Part shown: positions 10,476 to 48,147 of the stretch, one piece after another | Layout: each line of letters begins with the position of its first letter | Numbering within the stretch: position 1 is the stretch's first letter | Source of the DNA: Cristatella mucedo | Taxonomy: Eukaryota; Bryozoa; Phylactolaemata; Cristatellidae | NCBI GenBank assembly: GCA_009760855.2 | Contig: WPIO01000060.1 | Span: forward strand, 322,501-386,500 | Length of the DNA: 64,000 nucleotides | Reading direction: 5' to 3' | Notes under the pieces: model-generated | Told to the model about the DNA's origin: nothing | The model's database searches: none | Seen by the model: the letters and a program-made list of their open reading frames with translations, nothing else | Made by a program: the position numbers and the translations under genes

Positions 10476-10500
10476 ATTTTTTTTCAGCACAGAAGGGAGC

Positions 10501-10648
10501 ATGGCCAAGAGCATCAGGAGCAAGTGGAAGCGCAAGATGAGAGCCATAAAGAGGACGAAGAACTCAACACGCGAGCTCGATCGCTTGAAGAAAGTGGTCA
10601 GTGGCATCCAACTTATGGACGAGGTGACCATGAAAGAAATAGCTACAG
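10501..10648 (+). CDS. LLPH: LLPH coding exon 1
   Basis: Residues 1-49 plus one base of codon 50. Contains the conserved basic MAKSIRSKWKRKMR start and the DEVTMKEIATG end. Strong donor GTGAGT at 10649. Confidence 0.93.
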
Positions 10649-13600
10649 GTGAGTAAATTGCTCGAGAGCGCACTCAGGCTGTGCTCTTCCAGTCTTTAGT
10701 CGCCTGGTCAGAGAAGCGGAAGAATTAGATGATTGCTTTAAAAAAAAAACACCAGCTGATGTAACAGCCTCTTTTGTATAGCGACAGAAGGGCCTTGATG
10801 GCTATTACCGCCGCTTGCAGTGGCAATAAAGGATTGCCCACCGCAGGATTCGAACCCGCGACCTCGGTCCCGAGGTCGTGAAAAGCAACCGCCTTACCTA
10901 GTGTGCCATTGGCCGACGTTGGCTCCAGTTCCTAACCCATAGCGAATTGCCATTGCCGCCAGCCAGCTCTATTATGCTTGCCTGGCTTTTCGTTGTTGTG
11001 GCCAATACGCAGTGTCTTAGCTCAGCCTATATGTGCTGGCACTGGGGTCACTCCTGGTCTTGGCCACGCGAGCTCTGCACCGGGCCATTCTACATTAGGC
11101 ACTGCAGGCTGAAAAATCTGCCTATACTCTGTTTATGCTATATAAATATGTCTGTTTAATAAGCTACCCTTAATTAACCTTTACATTATGCAACCCCTGT
11201 TTAGTTTCGGCATTGTAGTGTGTGTACATCCTTGGCCGTTGGTTGTCATGATTTCTGGCTTAAAGGACATGTAAAGTCTTTGGTATTTGCATCAAGGCTT
11301 TAAAGGTGGAGTGTCCCAAAAATCGGTCAAACTTCATATTTAAAAAAAGTTTCTTTCAGTCGGATTACATGTTACAAATGCAATCCCGCGTTTTGACGAT
11401 TGATGCAATTCGTGAAAAAATGGAAACAATTTTAAACCTACACCATGTTTAACCCTAAATAACCCGGAAGTGACTCGACACCTTTGTTGTGAGTTTCAGC
11501 TCAAGTCTTAGCCGAGTTCAGTGTACCACGCTTCAACATATACAAAACAGCAAGTCTGTATCGTCAAAAGTTCAGTAAATAATAAGAATGAACCATTAAT
11601 TCAATGTTTTACATGAATATTTTTTGAGTGCCCATAAGTGAAGATCAAAATTTGAACATCCTTACTGCTTGAAATGCACGAGCCGTCTAGCCGCTTGGCT
11701 TCCCCTTGTGCTGCGATTTGAGCTAAAGCGTAATTCTGCCAAGAATTTAGCTGTCAGACAGTATTAACATTAATGCTATTAAGATATTTTGATTATGTAT
11801 AACCCAGAAATGAAATTGCTCGCCCTACGGATATGCGATGGTCGTTAGCATCTCTGTAGCCTAGGGAAGCCGGATACGGTAATTGCTATGTAGGCAGTAC
11901 CTATGAACCAGGTGCATCCCGGCAAGCTTACATCCAGTTCCGTCTCTCTTGGCATTTGGCTTCCTTACCGGAATCGATGCGCTTGAAGACTTCCGTCAGC
12001 TAACTTGAGCTAAGTTCGCTATATATCTGGTCCTTGTTCTGTCGCTTATTATGCTGACGGTGCCTTGAGTGCAGGCCGTGATACTGTTAATGCGGCAGCT
12101 GGGTTGAGCAGCTTAGAGAGAAAGTGAGCATGCCACTTTCATTCGGTTGGCCCGTAGCAAAACGCCGCATTAGGCTCGATGTTATGTTTAGCTCGTGCTG
12201 CTACCCCTACGTTCTCGCAGGATACATAAGCCTGTGGAAATTTCACTTTTTTTTAAAAAGACCTATCTTGGCGCCTCCTTTCGAGATAGTACGAATGGCT
12301 CGAAAAAGCCTTTGTCTGCCAACCATGTGCCAAACAAAGGCAGTCTGATTGAGCACGGCCGGTAATCAAGGGAAAAGCAAAGAAAAAGGAAAGGTTTGCA
12401 GTAATTGAACGTATGACATGGAGCTATTGGCAGCATCTGTGAAGGCTTACACACGCTGTCTCAGGTGTAATTCTCACGTCTGGTTCTAAGAACACCTATT
12501 TAGGACAGCATTTAGTGGGTTCCTGTGATTCGTCCTTCATGTGCTTATGCATACTGACACTGTGCATGCTGCCACTAACCACATTTGCATGCTGACCCTG
12601 TGCATATCACCCCTAACCATATTATTCGTTTTGTTTGTTATTCAAGCATGATTTTACTCACCATTCAATTGCATTTCCCTTTGCAGCCAATGTAAAGCGC
12701 CTAGAAAGAGATTGAGTTCTCTGAACGCACTTTATCAAGTGCATTATTATTATTATTATTATTATTATAATAAGAAACCAGGTTGTAAGGTATTGCTAGC
12801 ACACTAATTCTAGAGTGTGCTTCGCATGACCGTGATTAAGGCATATTTCCTTATTTATCCCTCGCTCACTAAGTAAGACGTGGGAAGCATAGTAAAAAGG
12901 AGGGTATTAAGATGCTAACAGATCCAAAGATGCTGAGCAAGAGCAAGACCCTGCAGCTGCTGAGTTTCGTTCAAGATGCTTCGAGAACATGCTGAATGGG
13001 CAATTGATATATCCTGGACATAGTGTTGGTGTAGGATGAGCTGAAATTTGTAAATTGTTTTTTTTTTTATAGATTTGCCTCTACTAATTCCAGATGAAGC
13101 TTGTGCTAAATGTGTTAGGGAAATCGTTAGTGTAGTGAAAGGAGTTATGTAGGAGTCAATGGGGTAAACTGTGAATGAGGAAATGGAGTTAGCGAATTCA
13201 ACTGATATAACAGTTGGTCAAGGTTGGATGACCCGTGGTTATACATCCCGTCATGGCTACTGCTACTTCACTAACGACCGGACGCCAAGCTGGTTCAACA
13301 GCCCCATTTATATGGCGACAGAAGAGCCTTGATGGCTACTGCTACCACGTGCAGTATGCAATAAAGGGTCCCTCTCACTGCAAGACTCAAACCCACGGCC
13401 TAGGTTGCGAAGAGTGAGCACCTTACCTCCAGGTCTTCTCAGCGCTGGGTCAGAGGGAAAGGCTCTACTCCACGCGTCTCCGTCTGGAGCCCGTAGCCTT
13501 TAGAGCACCTGAACTTTCATTAGGGAGACACTGTGCTCATTCTGAGCTCGTGGGAGCTCTTATCCTGACTACATCTGCTCTCCCGACCGGCGCTCTTCGC

Positions 13601-16600
13601 TTCTTCTTCTCTGCTGGAGCAGCGACCCATATGACTAGGTCCCTCGAGGGCCACAAGTATGGCTTACCTACCGCTAAGCCGAATTCGCTGGGCATCTTGC
13701 CACCATTAATCAGCTCTGCTCGGTGTCCAGATGGCCTTTCGAGCCTGTGCTGTGAGCTATGCAGTTTAATTAAGACCGACTTACCCGTGGTGAAGAACAG
13801 CCGCGCCTGCATTGCTGTTGCTTTGTGCTTTCGGCAATGCTTTTGCTCGGCAAAGGAGTGAAGAGCTGGGGTTATTGATTTTCTTTAAGTCAAAGACGTT
13901 ACTGGTGGTACAGCTACGGTCATCACTGCTGAAGAAAGCCAGGATGAAGTCCAATCAACAGGTATGGCAACGTACATTTCTTCTAATTCATTAGCACTTA
14001 TTGTTTCTGTCACGTTTCTACCTTGCAGCTGAAAGTTTGGTTTTAAGTGCATTCAAATGCACTCCTCCTTTCAGCTGCGTGATAAGATGCATAGCAAACT
14101 CAGTTTTATAAACGAAAATTGGATTCGGAAGGGGGATTGGGCATTGTTGCAGCTAAACTAAAGACTGGGGTTTGGTTAGCATCTATTATTGTCTGTCTGC
14201 ACTATCTCAAATAGCATCCGTTTCGATGTAATCTGTGTTTTCGATGTAACCTGTTCTCACCGTGGTCTTATTACATTGGCCCACCATCTGTGCATTGATC
14301 TTCAAGGAGAACATCTTTACCGGGCGGTCAGACTGCCTTTGTTTGGCACGTGTTTTGCAAACTAAGCCCTTTTCGAGCCACTATGTCAAAAGGAGGCACA
14401 AAGACAGGTCTTTGATGTAAAGTGAAATTTCCCCAGGCTTATGTATCCTTCAAGAACTTGCACAATTGTGTCATGGATCCCAGTATCACTCCCGCTGGCA
14501 GCATGTAGTCAGCATCTGCACTGTCTCAAATAGCACCAATGTCGATGGAACATGTGTTTTCGATGTAATGTGTATTTTCGATATAACCTGTATTTGCGAT
14601 GTAACCTGTTCTCACTGTGGTCTTGTTCCATCGGCCCAGCTTCCGTGCATCGGTGTTTCAGGAGAAGATTTTTACCGTGCAATCAGACTGCTGTAGTTTA
14701 ACTCATGGTTGGCAAACAGGCTTTTTCGAGCCATTCGTACTATCTCAAAAGGTGGTGCAAAGATAGGTCTTTGTTGAAAAGTGAATTTTCCACTGGCTTA
14801 TGTATCCTGCAAGAACTTGCATAGTTGTGTCATGGATCGGAGCATGACTTCCGTTGGAAACACGCAGTTGGCATCTGCACTGTCTCAAATAGCATGAATG
14901 TCGATGTAACGTGTATTTTCAATGTAACCTGTATTTGCGATGTAGCCTGTTCTCACTGTGGTCTTGTTCCATCGGCCCAGCTTCTGTGCATCGATCTTCG
15001 AGGAGAAGATCATTACCGTGCAATCAGACTGCTGTTCTTTTGCACGTGGTTTTCAAACACGGGCTTTATCGAGCCATTCGTACTATCTCGAAAGGTGGCA
15101 CAAGAATAGGTCTTATAAAAAATGTGAAATTTTCTCAGGCTTATGTATCTTGCAAGAACTTGTACAGTTGTGCCATGGATCTCAGCTTTACGCCCGTTGG
15201 CAACACCTAGTTTGCATCTGCACTCTCTCAAATAGCATCAATGTCGATGTGTATTTTCGATGTAACCTGTTCGCACATTGGTGTTGTTCCATTGGCCCAG
15301 CTTCCGTGCACCGACCTTTGAGGGAAGATCATGACCATGCAATCAGACTGCTTTAGTTTGGCACGTGGTCTGCAAACACAGGCTTTTTCGAGCCATTCGT
15401 ACTATCTCGAAAGGAGGCACGTGGTCTGCAAACACAGGTTTTTTCGAGCCATTCGTACTATCTCGAAAGGAGGCACAAAGATAGGTCTTTGAAAAAAACG
15501 TGAACTTTCCACTGGCTTATGTATCCTGCAAGAACTTTTTCGATGGAACGTGTATTTTAGATGGAACCTGTAGTTTCGATGTAACCTGTTCTCACCATTA
15601 TCTGTTTACATTGGCCCGGCTTCCATGCATCGATGTTCCGGGAGCAGATCCTTACTGTGTTATCAGACTGCTGTTGTTTGGCACGTGGTTGGCAAACAAA
15701 GGCTTTTTTGAGCCATTCGTACTATCTCGAAAGGAGGCCCAAAGATAGGTCTTAAAAAAAGTGAAATTTCCACAGGCTTATGTATCCTTCAAGAACTTGC
15801 ACAATTGTGTCATGGATCCCAGTATCACTCCCATTGGCAACATCTAGTAGGCATCTGCACTCTCTCAAATAGCATCAATGTCGATGTGTATTTTCGATGT
15901 AACCTGTTCTCACATTGGTGTTCTATTGGCCCAGCTTCCGTGCACCAACCTTTGAGGGAAGATCATGACCATGCAATCAGACTGCTTTAGTTTGGCACGT
16001 GGTCTGCAAACACAGGCTTTTTCGAGCCATTCGTACTATCTCGAAAGGAGGCACAAAGATAGGTCTTTGAAAAAACGTGAACTTTCCACTGGCTTATGTA
16101 TCCTTCAAGACCTTGTACAGTTGTGTCATGGATCGCAGTAAGACTTTCGTTGGCAGCAGGTAGTAGGCATCTGCACTGTCTCAAGTAGCATCAGTGTCGA
16201 TATAACCCGTATTTGCGATGTAACCTGTTCTCGCCGTGGTCTTGTTCCAATAGCCCTTCTTCCGTGTGTCGATGTTCCAGGAGACGATCCTTACCGTGCA
16301 ATCAGACTGCTGGTGTTTGGCTCGTGGTTGGCAAACTAAGCCTTTTTCGAGCCACTATTTCGAAAGGAGGCCCAAAAACTGGTCTTTGATGGAAGGTGGA
16401 ATTTTTTTCAGGCTTATTTATCCTACAAGAACTTGCACAATTGTGTCGTGGATCTTAGTATGACTCATGTTGGCAGCAAGTTGTAGGCATCTGCACTGTC
16501 TCAAATAGCATCAATGTCGATGTATCCCATATTTTCGATATAACCTGTATTTTCGATGTAACATTTCCTCACCCTGGATTGGTTCCACTGGCCCAGCTTG

Positions 16601-19600
16601 CGTGCATTGATCTTCCAGGAAAAGATCCTTACCGTTCAATCAGACTGCTGCTGTTTGGCACGTGGTTGGTAAACAAAGGCTTTTTCGAGCCATTCGTACT
16701 ATCTCGAAAGGAGGTGCAAAGACAGGTCTTTCAAAAAAGTGAAATTTCTTCAGGCTTATGTATCCTGTGAGAACTTGTACAGTTGTGTTATGGATCGCAT
16801 ATCACTCCCGTTGGCAGCAGGTAGTAGGCATCTGCATTGTCTCAAATAGCATCAATGTCGATGGAACATGTATATTCAAGGTAACTTGTATTTTTGATGT
16901 AACTTGTAATCACCGTTAGCTGGTAACACAGGCCCAACTTCCGTGCATCGATGTTCCGGGAGAAGATCATTACCGTGCAATGAGACTGCTTTTGTTTGGC
17001 ATGTGGCTGGCAAACAGGCTTTTTTCGAGGCATTCTTACTGTCTCGAAAGTATGCACAAAGAGAGGTGTTTCAAGAAAAATGAAATTATCCTTAGGCTTA
17101 TGTGTTCTGCAAGAACTTGCATAATTTTATCATGGATCGCAGTATGACTCCCAATGGCAGGACATAGTCGCCTTCGCTCATCCTTGATGCCTGGTTATAT
17201 TGTCGATGTACCAGAATGGTGGCAGACAAGTCGGATCCAACTTGTGGCTTACAATCCGCTTTCGTGGCATGCTTGCATATACTCTTTGTGAAAAATGTTT
17301 GCGTCGTCGTTGCCGGTTGTTTAGAGCTGGTAGTGTGATGCAATTGCTATGCTGGCCATGCTATACTGTAGCGCACAGGCCGCCTTAGGGGGTAACCGGA
17401 AGTTGCTTTGGCTCCAACTGGCAATGGTGTGTTATTCATTGCTGTGACGTGGAGATCATTCTATTTAGAAAAAATGGCCATGCTCTACTGGCTGCAGTTG
17501 ATTTTTTTGTCACTCGGGATGTGGCTCTGTTAGAGCATCATCTAACCAGTATTTGTCGTGACTGCTTGGGTCATTTTAGCAACGTTTTGTTCGGTCTTGG
17601 TGGCACACTGTCGCCTTATGGCGGCAGTTAGCGCCACAGCAGCTCGTTGTTCGGCCGTTTGGCTGCAATGCAGTCATCGAAACTACCAGTAAGCAACCGG
17701 GTTTGTGGCCGTCCTCTTCCTACTAAAGTTGTTTTGACATTTCACGCGAATTTCTATCCAGTATCGTTACTTCAAGGTGCACTGGTAGACCGGAGCCTAA
17801 GCCGCATGCCGATTGTCTCTCTCCCTCCTCCCTTCTCAAATTCAGGTGCCCACACTATTGTATAGACATTGCAAAATCGAGCCCGCAGTCGTCAGTCATC
17901 GTCCGTTCGTCGTCTTACAAGCTCAGCCCACAGTGGAGTCGCCGGTGTTGTTTAGTTGTATTTGTGATACCGTGTCTGTAGTCTCTCTGAATCAATGCAT
18001 TCCGATAATCCAGTTTTGTAAACTTATCCGGTCATGAGGTATTCCCATAATATGCCCTAGTCAATGTAGCCGAATTAACGACGGCTGTCTGGTGTTCATC
18101 CGAAATTAGGTCGGTGCCCTCAGCAAGTTCACGTGCAACGACTGTGCCTGAGAAGCAGGTAGCACCAGGCGGCCCGCTCGGGTAGGCATTGCACGAAAAG
18201 GTGGCGAAGTATCAGCCTGGTTGAAAGTGTCTGCCTGCGGATCAAGGTGGCGATTCATTGCACTGTGCAGTTGGTTAGACTTACGGTCTCCGAGCTGCTC
18301 ACTGGTCAACTCGAGCCTACGGCTGTCCGAGAGCCAAGTACGTGGAATCAGGGCAGCCTGTAACTCGGAATAGGGCTTTGCATCTCACGATAGGGGTGTT
18401 GCTGCCAGCTAGTAAAATGTCTGGGACTTCGGCGGTGGAGACATCGTCCAAGGATCCTGAGAAATAATGATACTTCGTCAGTTCTTTGATACTACCGCGT
18501 GAGGCGAACTGAGCCTCTAGCTGTACAAACCAAAAGGCAGACTCGCGTTGCAAGAACGGCAGTATTTTGAGGTGACCGAGTTCATTTCCTCGGTGGCGTC
18601 CTGTGCAATTGTACAAGGACAGAGTAGCCAGCGACCACTGTTTGTTGCTACGTCCATTTATTATCCTATTACATCCCGTGGAAAGTTGCATACTGTCGGC
18701 ACATACTGCATTGCATGCAGGCTTTTGCTCGTTAACCTTCCGAGCCTCAATCCGATGCCGACCCTTACAGCAAAGTTTCGGAATGGATGCAAGTGGGTCA
18801 GAGCTAGGGCTCAGAGACACCAACTAGTTCATTCTTCGCATTTCCCCTTACCCTAGGCATCTTTCTTATGTATAATTATGTGATTCATTTGTATAGCGCC
18901 CCAAGAGAACTTGATCTTTATTCAGGCGCTTCACATATGCCTCAGGGCTCGAGCCCACGATCAGTCAGTCCTTGGTCGGGGTGAGCACCTTCTAGAGCCA
19001 TTGTCTAGGTGCTCGGATTTGTAGTAGTGGGTTGCCATCTCAGCTGTATTGATATATTCAATATGTATTGAGGACATCAGCATGTGGATGGCAGCAAGCT
19101 TTACTAAATTAAGTAATGATAAAACCACCTCACTAGTTATGGGCAATAAAAGTGTGAAAGATAAGTTGGAAAGGTTAACGTTGACAATAGGCTATGCCAG
19201 CATATCTTGTTGAATTTGCATGGAATGTGGGTGTCATGTTCCGAGGTGACCTTTCGTTAGACGCCCACGTCAGTTCCACAATCAAGTCTGCCTGCTTTCA
19301 GCTACAAAATATTGCTAAAATTGCATTCCAGGCTGCAGTGCACTCACTAAAGGCTCGTTATCAGCAGGATTTGAGATTAGCTTGAGGCGTGAGTAAACAT
19401 TTTGATTCAGAAACAGGGGTTTGTTTAGCCTGTTGGGGGTATTGTTGATAGGTAGGCTTTAGCCTAAGAATGGAGGGACCTAAAAGTGTGTTAACGAACC
19501 TTATAGTATGAGGTGAGCTGCTTGACTGACTGCCTCTGAAGGTCAATGGCCAAAAGAAGAGAGCACGGCTAATGCAATGCAGGCAAAAACTGACAGTAGT

Positions 19601-20824
19601 GTTATTTTGTCTGGGTCAGTTAAGTCGCGATAGATCCGATGTATGTAAGGTAACGTATCCGTGTCACTAACTAGAAAAAGAGCCATGCCGGGCCTATTAG
19701 GTCACCGGATTATCAGCAATGCTCACCTGCTCTTTGAGCAACCATCATCCTTAGCAGCGCACAAGGAACTCGAACTGCTGCTAGCCGATCAGCAGGATAG
19801 CCGTCAGCACACCAGCCTACCCCAAAATTTGGGATAGGCAAATAGACACGGTGCCATGCATGACGGTGAGCTCTGTTGTGCATATATCTTGATCGAAAGT
19901 GCCAGCATACTCTGGCTTGTGGTTTTCGATGGCATTCTCGCCAAGTTAAACAATGTCTCATACGTGGTTTTTCTGAGCCAGTCTCCAAATATTATTGATT
20001 AGTTTGTCAGACCTTACTCGACCGGATTCTGGAGTGCAGCACGGTTTCAACGACACGATTCTTTGTGGGTTTACAGGGAGATGGAAACCGGTGATCTATT
20101 TCAAACACAAGCAACCATGCTCCGGCCAAGGGGGCGTTTGTCAAGCTAGCTTGGCCCTTACTTGTCTGCCCAGCCTTTTAAAGTGAGTCATCCAGACGTC
20201 TGCGATCTGACGTCTGGAGGGAGTACGTATTGACCCACCACCAGGAGGTAGGACCACGTGTTCATTAACCGACTGGTACATCTAAGACGTCTGTCATGCC
20301 TTGGTTGTCCTCTGTCCACCCGAGGCACCATGTGTCTAGGGCCTTGGCTCTGTCGGCATGGCATGACTGGCATGCATCGACGTCGGCATGTGGCAATTCA
20401 TTTCCCTAGGCTTGCTACCGTACCAGTCAGCAGTCGTAAATATTGTCCGATTGTCGGCCATTCGTCAATGAGTGCTACGGTTTTACCAGCAGCAGCTGGC
20501 TTTGCTCCTCTGTCTTTGGCTCTTGTTTGACCGTCCAATCGATCGGTCGATTCCCCCATCGTTTACTGCCATTTGCTTGTGCCACCTGCATTACATTTTG
20601 CCGTGTTGAAAAAAAAAATGTATTGATTCTGTGTTCTGACCACCACCGCTGTAGGTGCTGCCACAGCTGCAAACATGGACGTGGACAAACCTCAGCGAAA
20701 GTACAATCGCAAGACGTTGATGGACACGAACGGTCAGTTTCCTATATGGATGAACCACAGGCAAATACGAAAACAACGAGCCAAGAACAAGGTACTGAAG
20801 AGAAAGAGCAAGGCGAAAAAGTGA
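10501..20824 (+). CDS. LLPH: LLP homolog (nucleolar protein), two coding exons
   Basis: Join 10501-10648 and 20655-20824; 105 aa (human protein about 129). LLPH (Aplysia LAPS18-like) is a small, very basic nucleolar protein linked to ribosome biogenesis. The N-terminus MAKSIRSKWKRKMRAIKR and the block TLMDTNGQFPIWMNHRQIRK followed by a Lys/Arg tail are diagnostic of the family. The intron (10.0 kb, phase 1) has donor ACAG|GTGAGT and acceptor GCTGTAG. The chosen ATG lies 13 nt after a 3' splice site at 10487, so an upstream 5' UTR exon is expected. The central region is shorter than in vertebrates. The gene converges on ACTR8. Confidence 0.94.
10752..10915 (-). mobile_element. SINE-A copy, minus orientation
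   Basis: Nearly full length in LLPH intron 1: complement of the SINE end (CAGCTGATGTAACAGCCTC), body (GCCCACCGC), B box complement (GGATTCGAACCC) and head to about GTGTGCCATTGGCC. Confidence 0.8.
10916..12210. other. LLPH intron sequence without recognised features
   Basis: AT-rich, no conserved coding block and no repeat that recurs elsewhere in the window. The short open frame at 10.95-11.16 kb looks like chance. Confidence 0.5.
12217..12352 (-). repeat. Isolated inverted unit of the 14-17 kb satellite
   Basis: Reverse complement of one segment of the satellite monomer: GATACATAAGCCTG, then CCTTTCGAGATAGTACGAAT, then GCCAACCATGTGCCAAAC. About 2 kb upstream of the main array and in opposite orientation. 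Confidence 0.8.
12520..12772 (+). mobile_element. LINE-A 3' UTR and tail
   Basis: Starts near the GTGATTCGTCCTTCATGTGC block, includes the repeated ACTGACACTGTGCATGCTGC blocks, then the hairpin AAAGCGCCTAGAAAGAG ... and (ATT)n. 5'-truncated, as is usual for target-primed reverse transcription. 12.78-13.29 kb shows nothing else. Confidence 0.85.
13292..13440 (-). mobile_element. SINE-A copy, minus orientation
   Basis: Contains ATATGGCGACAGAAGAGCC, GGGTCCCTCTCACTGC and AGACTCAAACCCACGGCC (diverged B-box complement). 13.44-14.19 kb contains open frames on both strands (13.54-13.86 kb) with no recognisable protein. Confidence 0.65.
14190..17190 (+). repeat. Satellite array, about nine ~260-376 bp monomers
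   Basis: The anchor word GGCTTAT(G/T) recurs at 14436, 14795, 15138, 15514, 15775, 16091, 16411, 16753 and 17095, giving spacings of 359, 343, 376, 261, 316, 320, 342 and 342 bp. Each unit carries CAAGAACTTG, GTGTCATGGATC, GCATCTGCACTGTCTCAAA, an 18-bp subrepeat zone (CGATGTAACCTGTATTTT-like) and GAGCCATTCGTACTATCTCG. It lies wholly within the LLPH intron. The short open frames that recur in several units follow from the repeat and are not treated as genes. Confidence 0.92.
17191..18085. other. LLPH intron sequence without recognised features
   Basis: No conserved protein and no recurring repeat. Several short open frames of about 60-80 codons are of chance length. Confidence 0.45.
18090..18580 (-). 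pseudogene. Ty3/gypsy-like gag remnant
   Basis: Two adjoining minus-strand frames recall the N-terminal Gag-like domain of invertebrate gypsy-type retrotransposons. One has a FWFVQLEAQFASRGSIKELT block, where the family usually has a WFAQVEAQF-like motif (about 18.48-18.56 kb). The other has SEQLGDRKSNQLHSAM, where the family has an LGDRKPSQLLRRM-like motif (about 18.2-18.31 kb). The two blocks lie in different frames, so the copy is broken near 18.31-18.37 kb. No protease, RT or LTR is seen nearby. Family call is from recalled motifs, not a search. Confidence 0.7.
18885..19012 (-). mobile_element. SINE-B copy, minus orientation
   Basis: Starts with the tail complement (TTTGTATAGCGCCCCAAGAG ... 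TTCAGGCGCTTCACATATG) and continues with GGGCTCGAGCCCACGATC into a tRNA-like head. The tail shares its stem-loop layout with LINE-A. Confidence 0.75.
19050..19335 (+). mobile_element. LINE-A RT fragment
   Basis: Matches LINE-A 39.56-39.83 kb: GTGGATGGCAGCAAG, an AATGATAAAACCA block, then GCCAGCATATCTTGTTGAA. Stops interrupt it. 19.34-20.64 kb (LLPH intron) holds nothing recognised beyond a 9-bp inverted repeat (CCAGACGTC/GACGTCTGG) near 20.19-20.22 kb. Confidence 0.75.
20655..20824 (+). CDS. LLPH: LLPH coding exon 2 (terminal)
   Basis: Completes codon 50 and encodes residues 51-105, then TGA at 20822-20824. Holds the conserved GQFPIWMNHRQ motif and a Lys/Arg-rich nucleolar-type tail ending KRKSKAKK. 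No canonical AATAAA follows within 300 bp; TATAAA near 21107 is a possible weak signal. Confidence 0.94.
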
Positions 20825-20833
20825 TACAGGTGC

Positions 20834-20839
20834 TTTATT
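20834..20839 (-). terminator. ACTR8: ACTR8 poly(A) signal
   Basis: AATAAA on the minus strand, 335 bp beyond the ACTR8 stop and just past the LLPH stop on the other strand. It is the first canonical signal after the ACTR8 stop. Confidence 0.65.
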
Positions 20840-21173
20840 GTCTCACTAACAGGCCACTGGTGCATGGACACGAATTCGACGAAGTCGTGCTGGAAGTGCT
20901 TGCACATTGCGACCTGTGCTGCATGATTTGAGTCTTGTGAATGCTGCTGTGTGCCCACAAGGCACGGACCCATTGCAGCCCTGCGAACTCCTGACTGAGT
21001 CATGTTTACTGGCATAAGTTTATGTCAACTCTATGGCTCAGTTCATACTGTAGCACATGGTGTGGCAGCTTGCATATTTTTCCCTCTTGTGATGCAAGTA
21101 CAAATTATAAATACATGTATATATCCGTGTTGATGATTCGTGTGTCCCCTCTGCACACGGCAGCGACTCCATC

Positions 21174-47263
<26,090 letters not shown>

Positions 47264-47467
47264 CTGTGAAAAAGAGTTGCCACGGTCAAAATAAATCAAG
47301 AGTAGCCAGCACAAAGCTCGCTCATTAGCAACTATGCAGTATAATTAAACTCCTTTCATTACTCCACAAACAACCGTTGGCTACTGGATAGAGCTAAAAT
47401 CCAAGCACAAACCATAAGCTATGCTGCTCAATTTCTCAATGTTGCGAGAGATGAAGGCTGTTGGCTA

Positions 47468-47660
47468 ATAATAATAATAATAATAATATTTCACTTGATA
47501 AAGCGCCCTCAGAGAACTTAATCTCTTTCTAGGCGCTTTACATTTGCTGCAAAGTGATATGCAATAGAATAGTAAGTAAAATCATGCTTGAAAAACAAAC
47601 AAAATGAATAATATGGTTAGGGGTGACATGCACAGGGTCAGCATGCAAATGTGGCTAGTT
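47468..47660 (-). mobile_element. LINE-A 3' tail, minus orientation
   Basis: (TAATAA)n, TTCACTTGATAAAGCGCCC and the reversed 3' UTR to GCATGCAAATGTGGCTAG, then an abrupt end (5' truncation). Confidence 0.85.
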
Positions 47661-47904
47661 ACGGTGGCTACCGTATGCGCACCGAAGGCTGCTTCGGCTT
47701 CGAGTGCGCTGCTATAGAAATATATATGATGCTATGGTTATATATTTGAGAAAACTCCTTTGACCATCCATGTCGTCCTTGTCGCTTCACGTTACAGTCG
47801 GATATATATATATATTAAATTTACATAAGCAGAATGAGAGTAACACAAATTCCATACTCATTTTCTACGAATGACAAGTAAGGAGCGTAAGTAAAGGTTA
47901 GCTG

Positions 47905-48060
47905 ATCTAACATCCTCATTAATATAGCAGCCTGGAGAGCCATAGTGGCTATCACTCTTGCGTGCAGTGGGTAATAAAGAATTGCCTAATGAAGGACTCG
48001 AACCCAGGATCTGGGTCGCTTAATGCAAGCGCCTTACGCTGACTCGCAAGGCCCGCCACG
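47905..48060 (-). mobile_element. SINE-A copy, minus orientation
   Basis: GTTAGCTGATCTAACATCC, GTGCAGTGGGTAATAAAG, GGACTCGAACCCAGG and GCGCCTTACGCTGACTC. Adjacent to a LINE-B piece. Confidence 0.75.
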
Positions 48061-48147
48061 GATTGGCCCCTCCACACCTAGCTCAACTGCTACAGTTTTA
48101 GCATTCTCCTAGATGGACAATAATTTAGCCGTTCCATTCCGCCCACC

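Noticed and set aside
14466-15990. Recurrent short ORFs (MCHGS... to ...IRLL) in satellite units
   Set aside because: Similarity among them reflects the shared monomer; frames break in several units and no splice or promoter context is seen.
14190-17190. CRISPR-like array
   Set aside because: Units are long, mutually divergent and contiguous without unique spacers; the host is a eukaryote.
18317-18823. 168-codon minus ORF as a host gene
   Set aside because: Its middle recalls gypsy Gag motifs and the continuation is frameshifted, so it is treated as a retrotransposon remnant.
20443-20931. 162-codon plus frame overlapping LLPH exon 2
   Set aside because: It is out of frame with the conserved LLPH peptide, which explains the sequence better.
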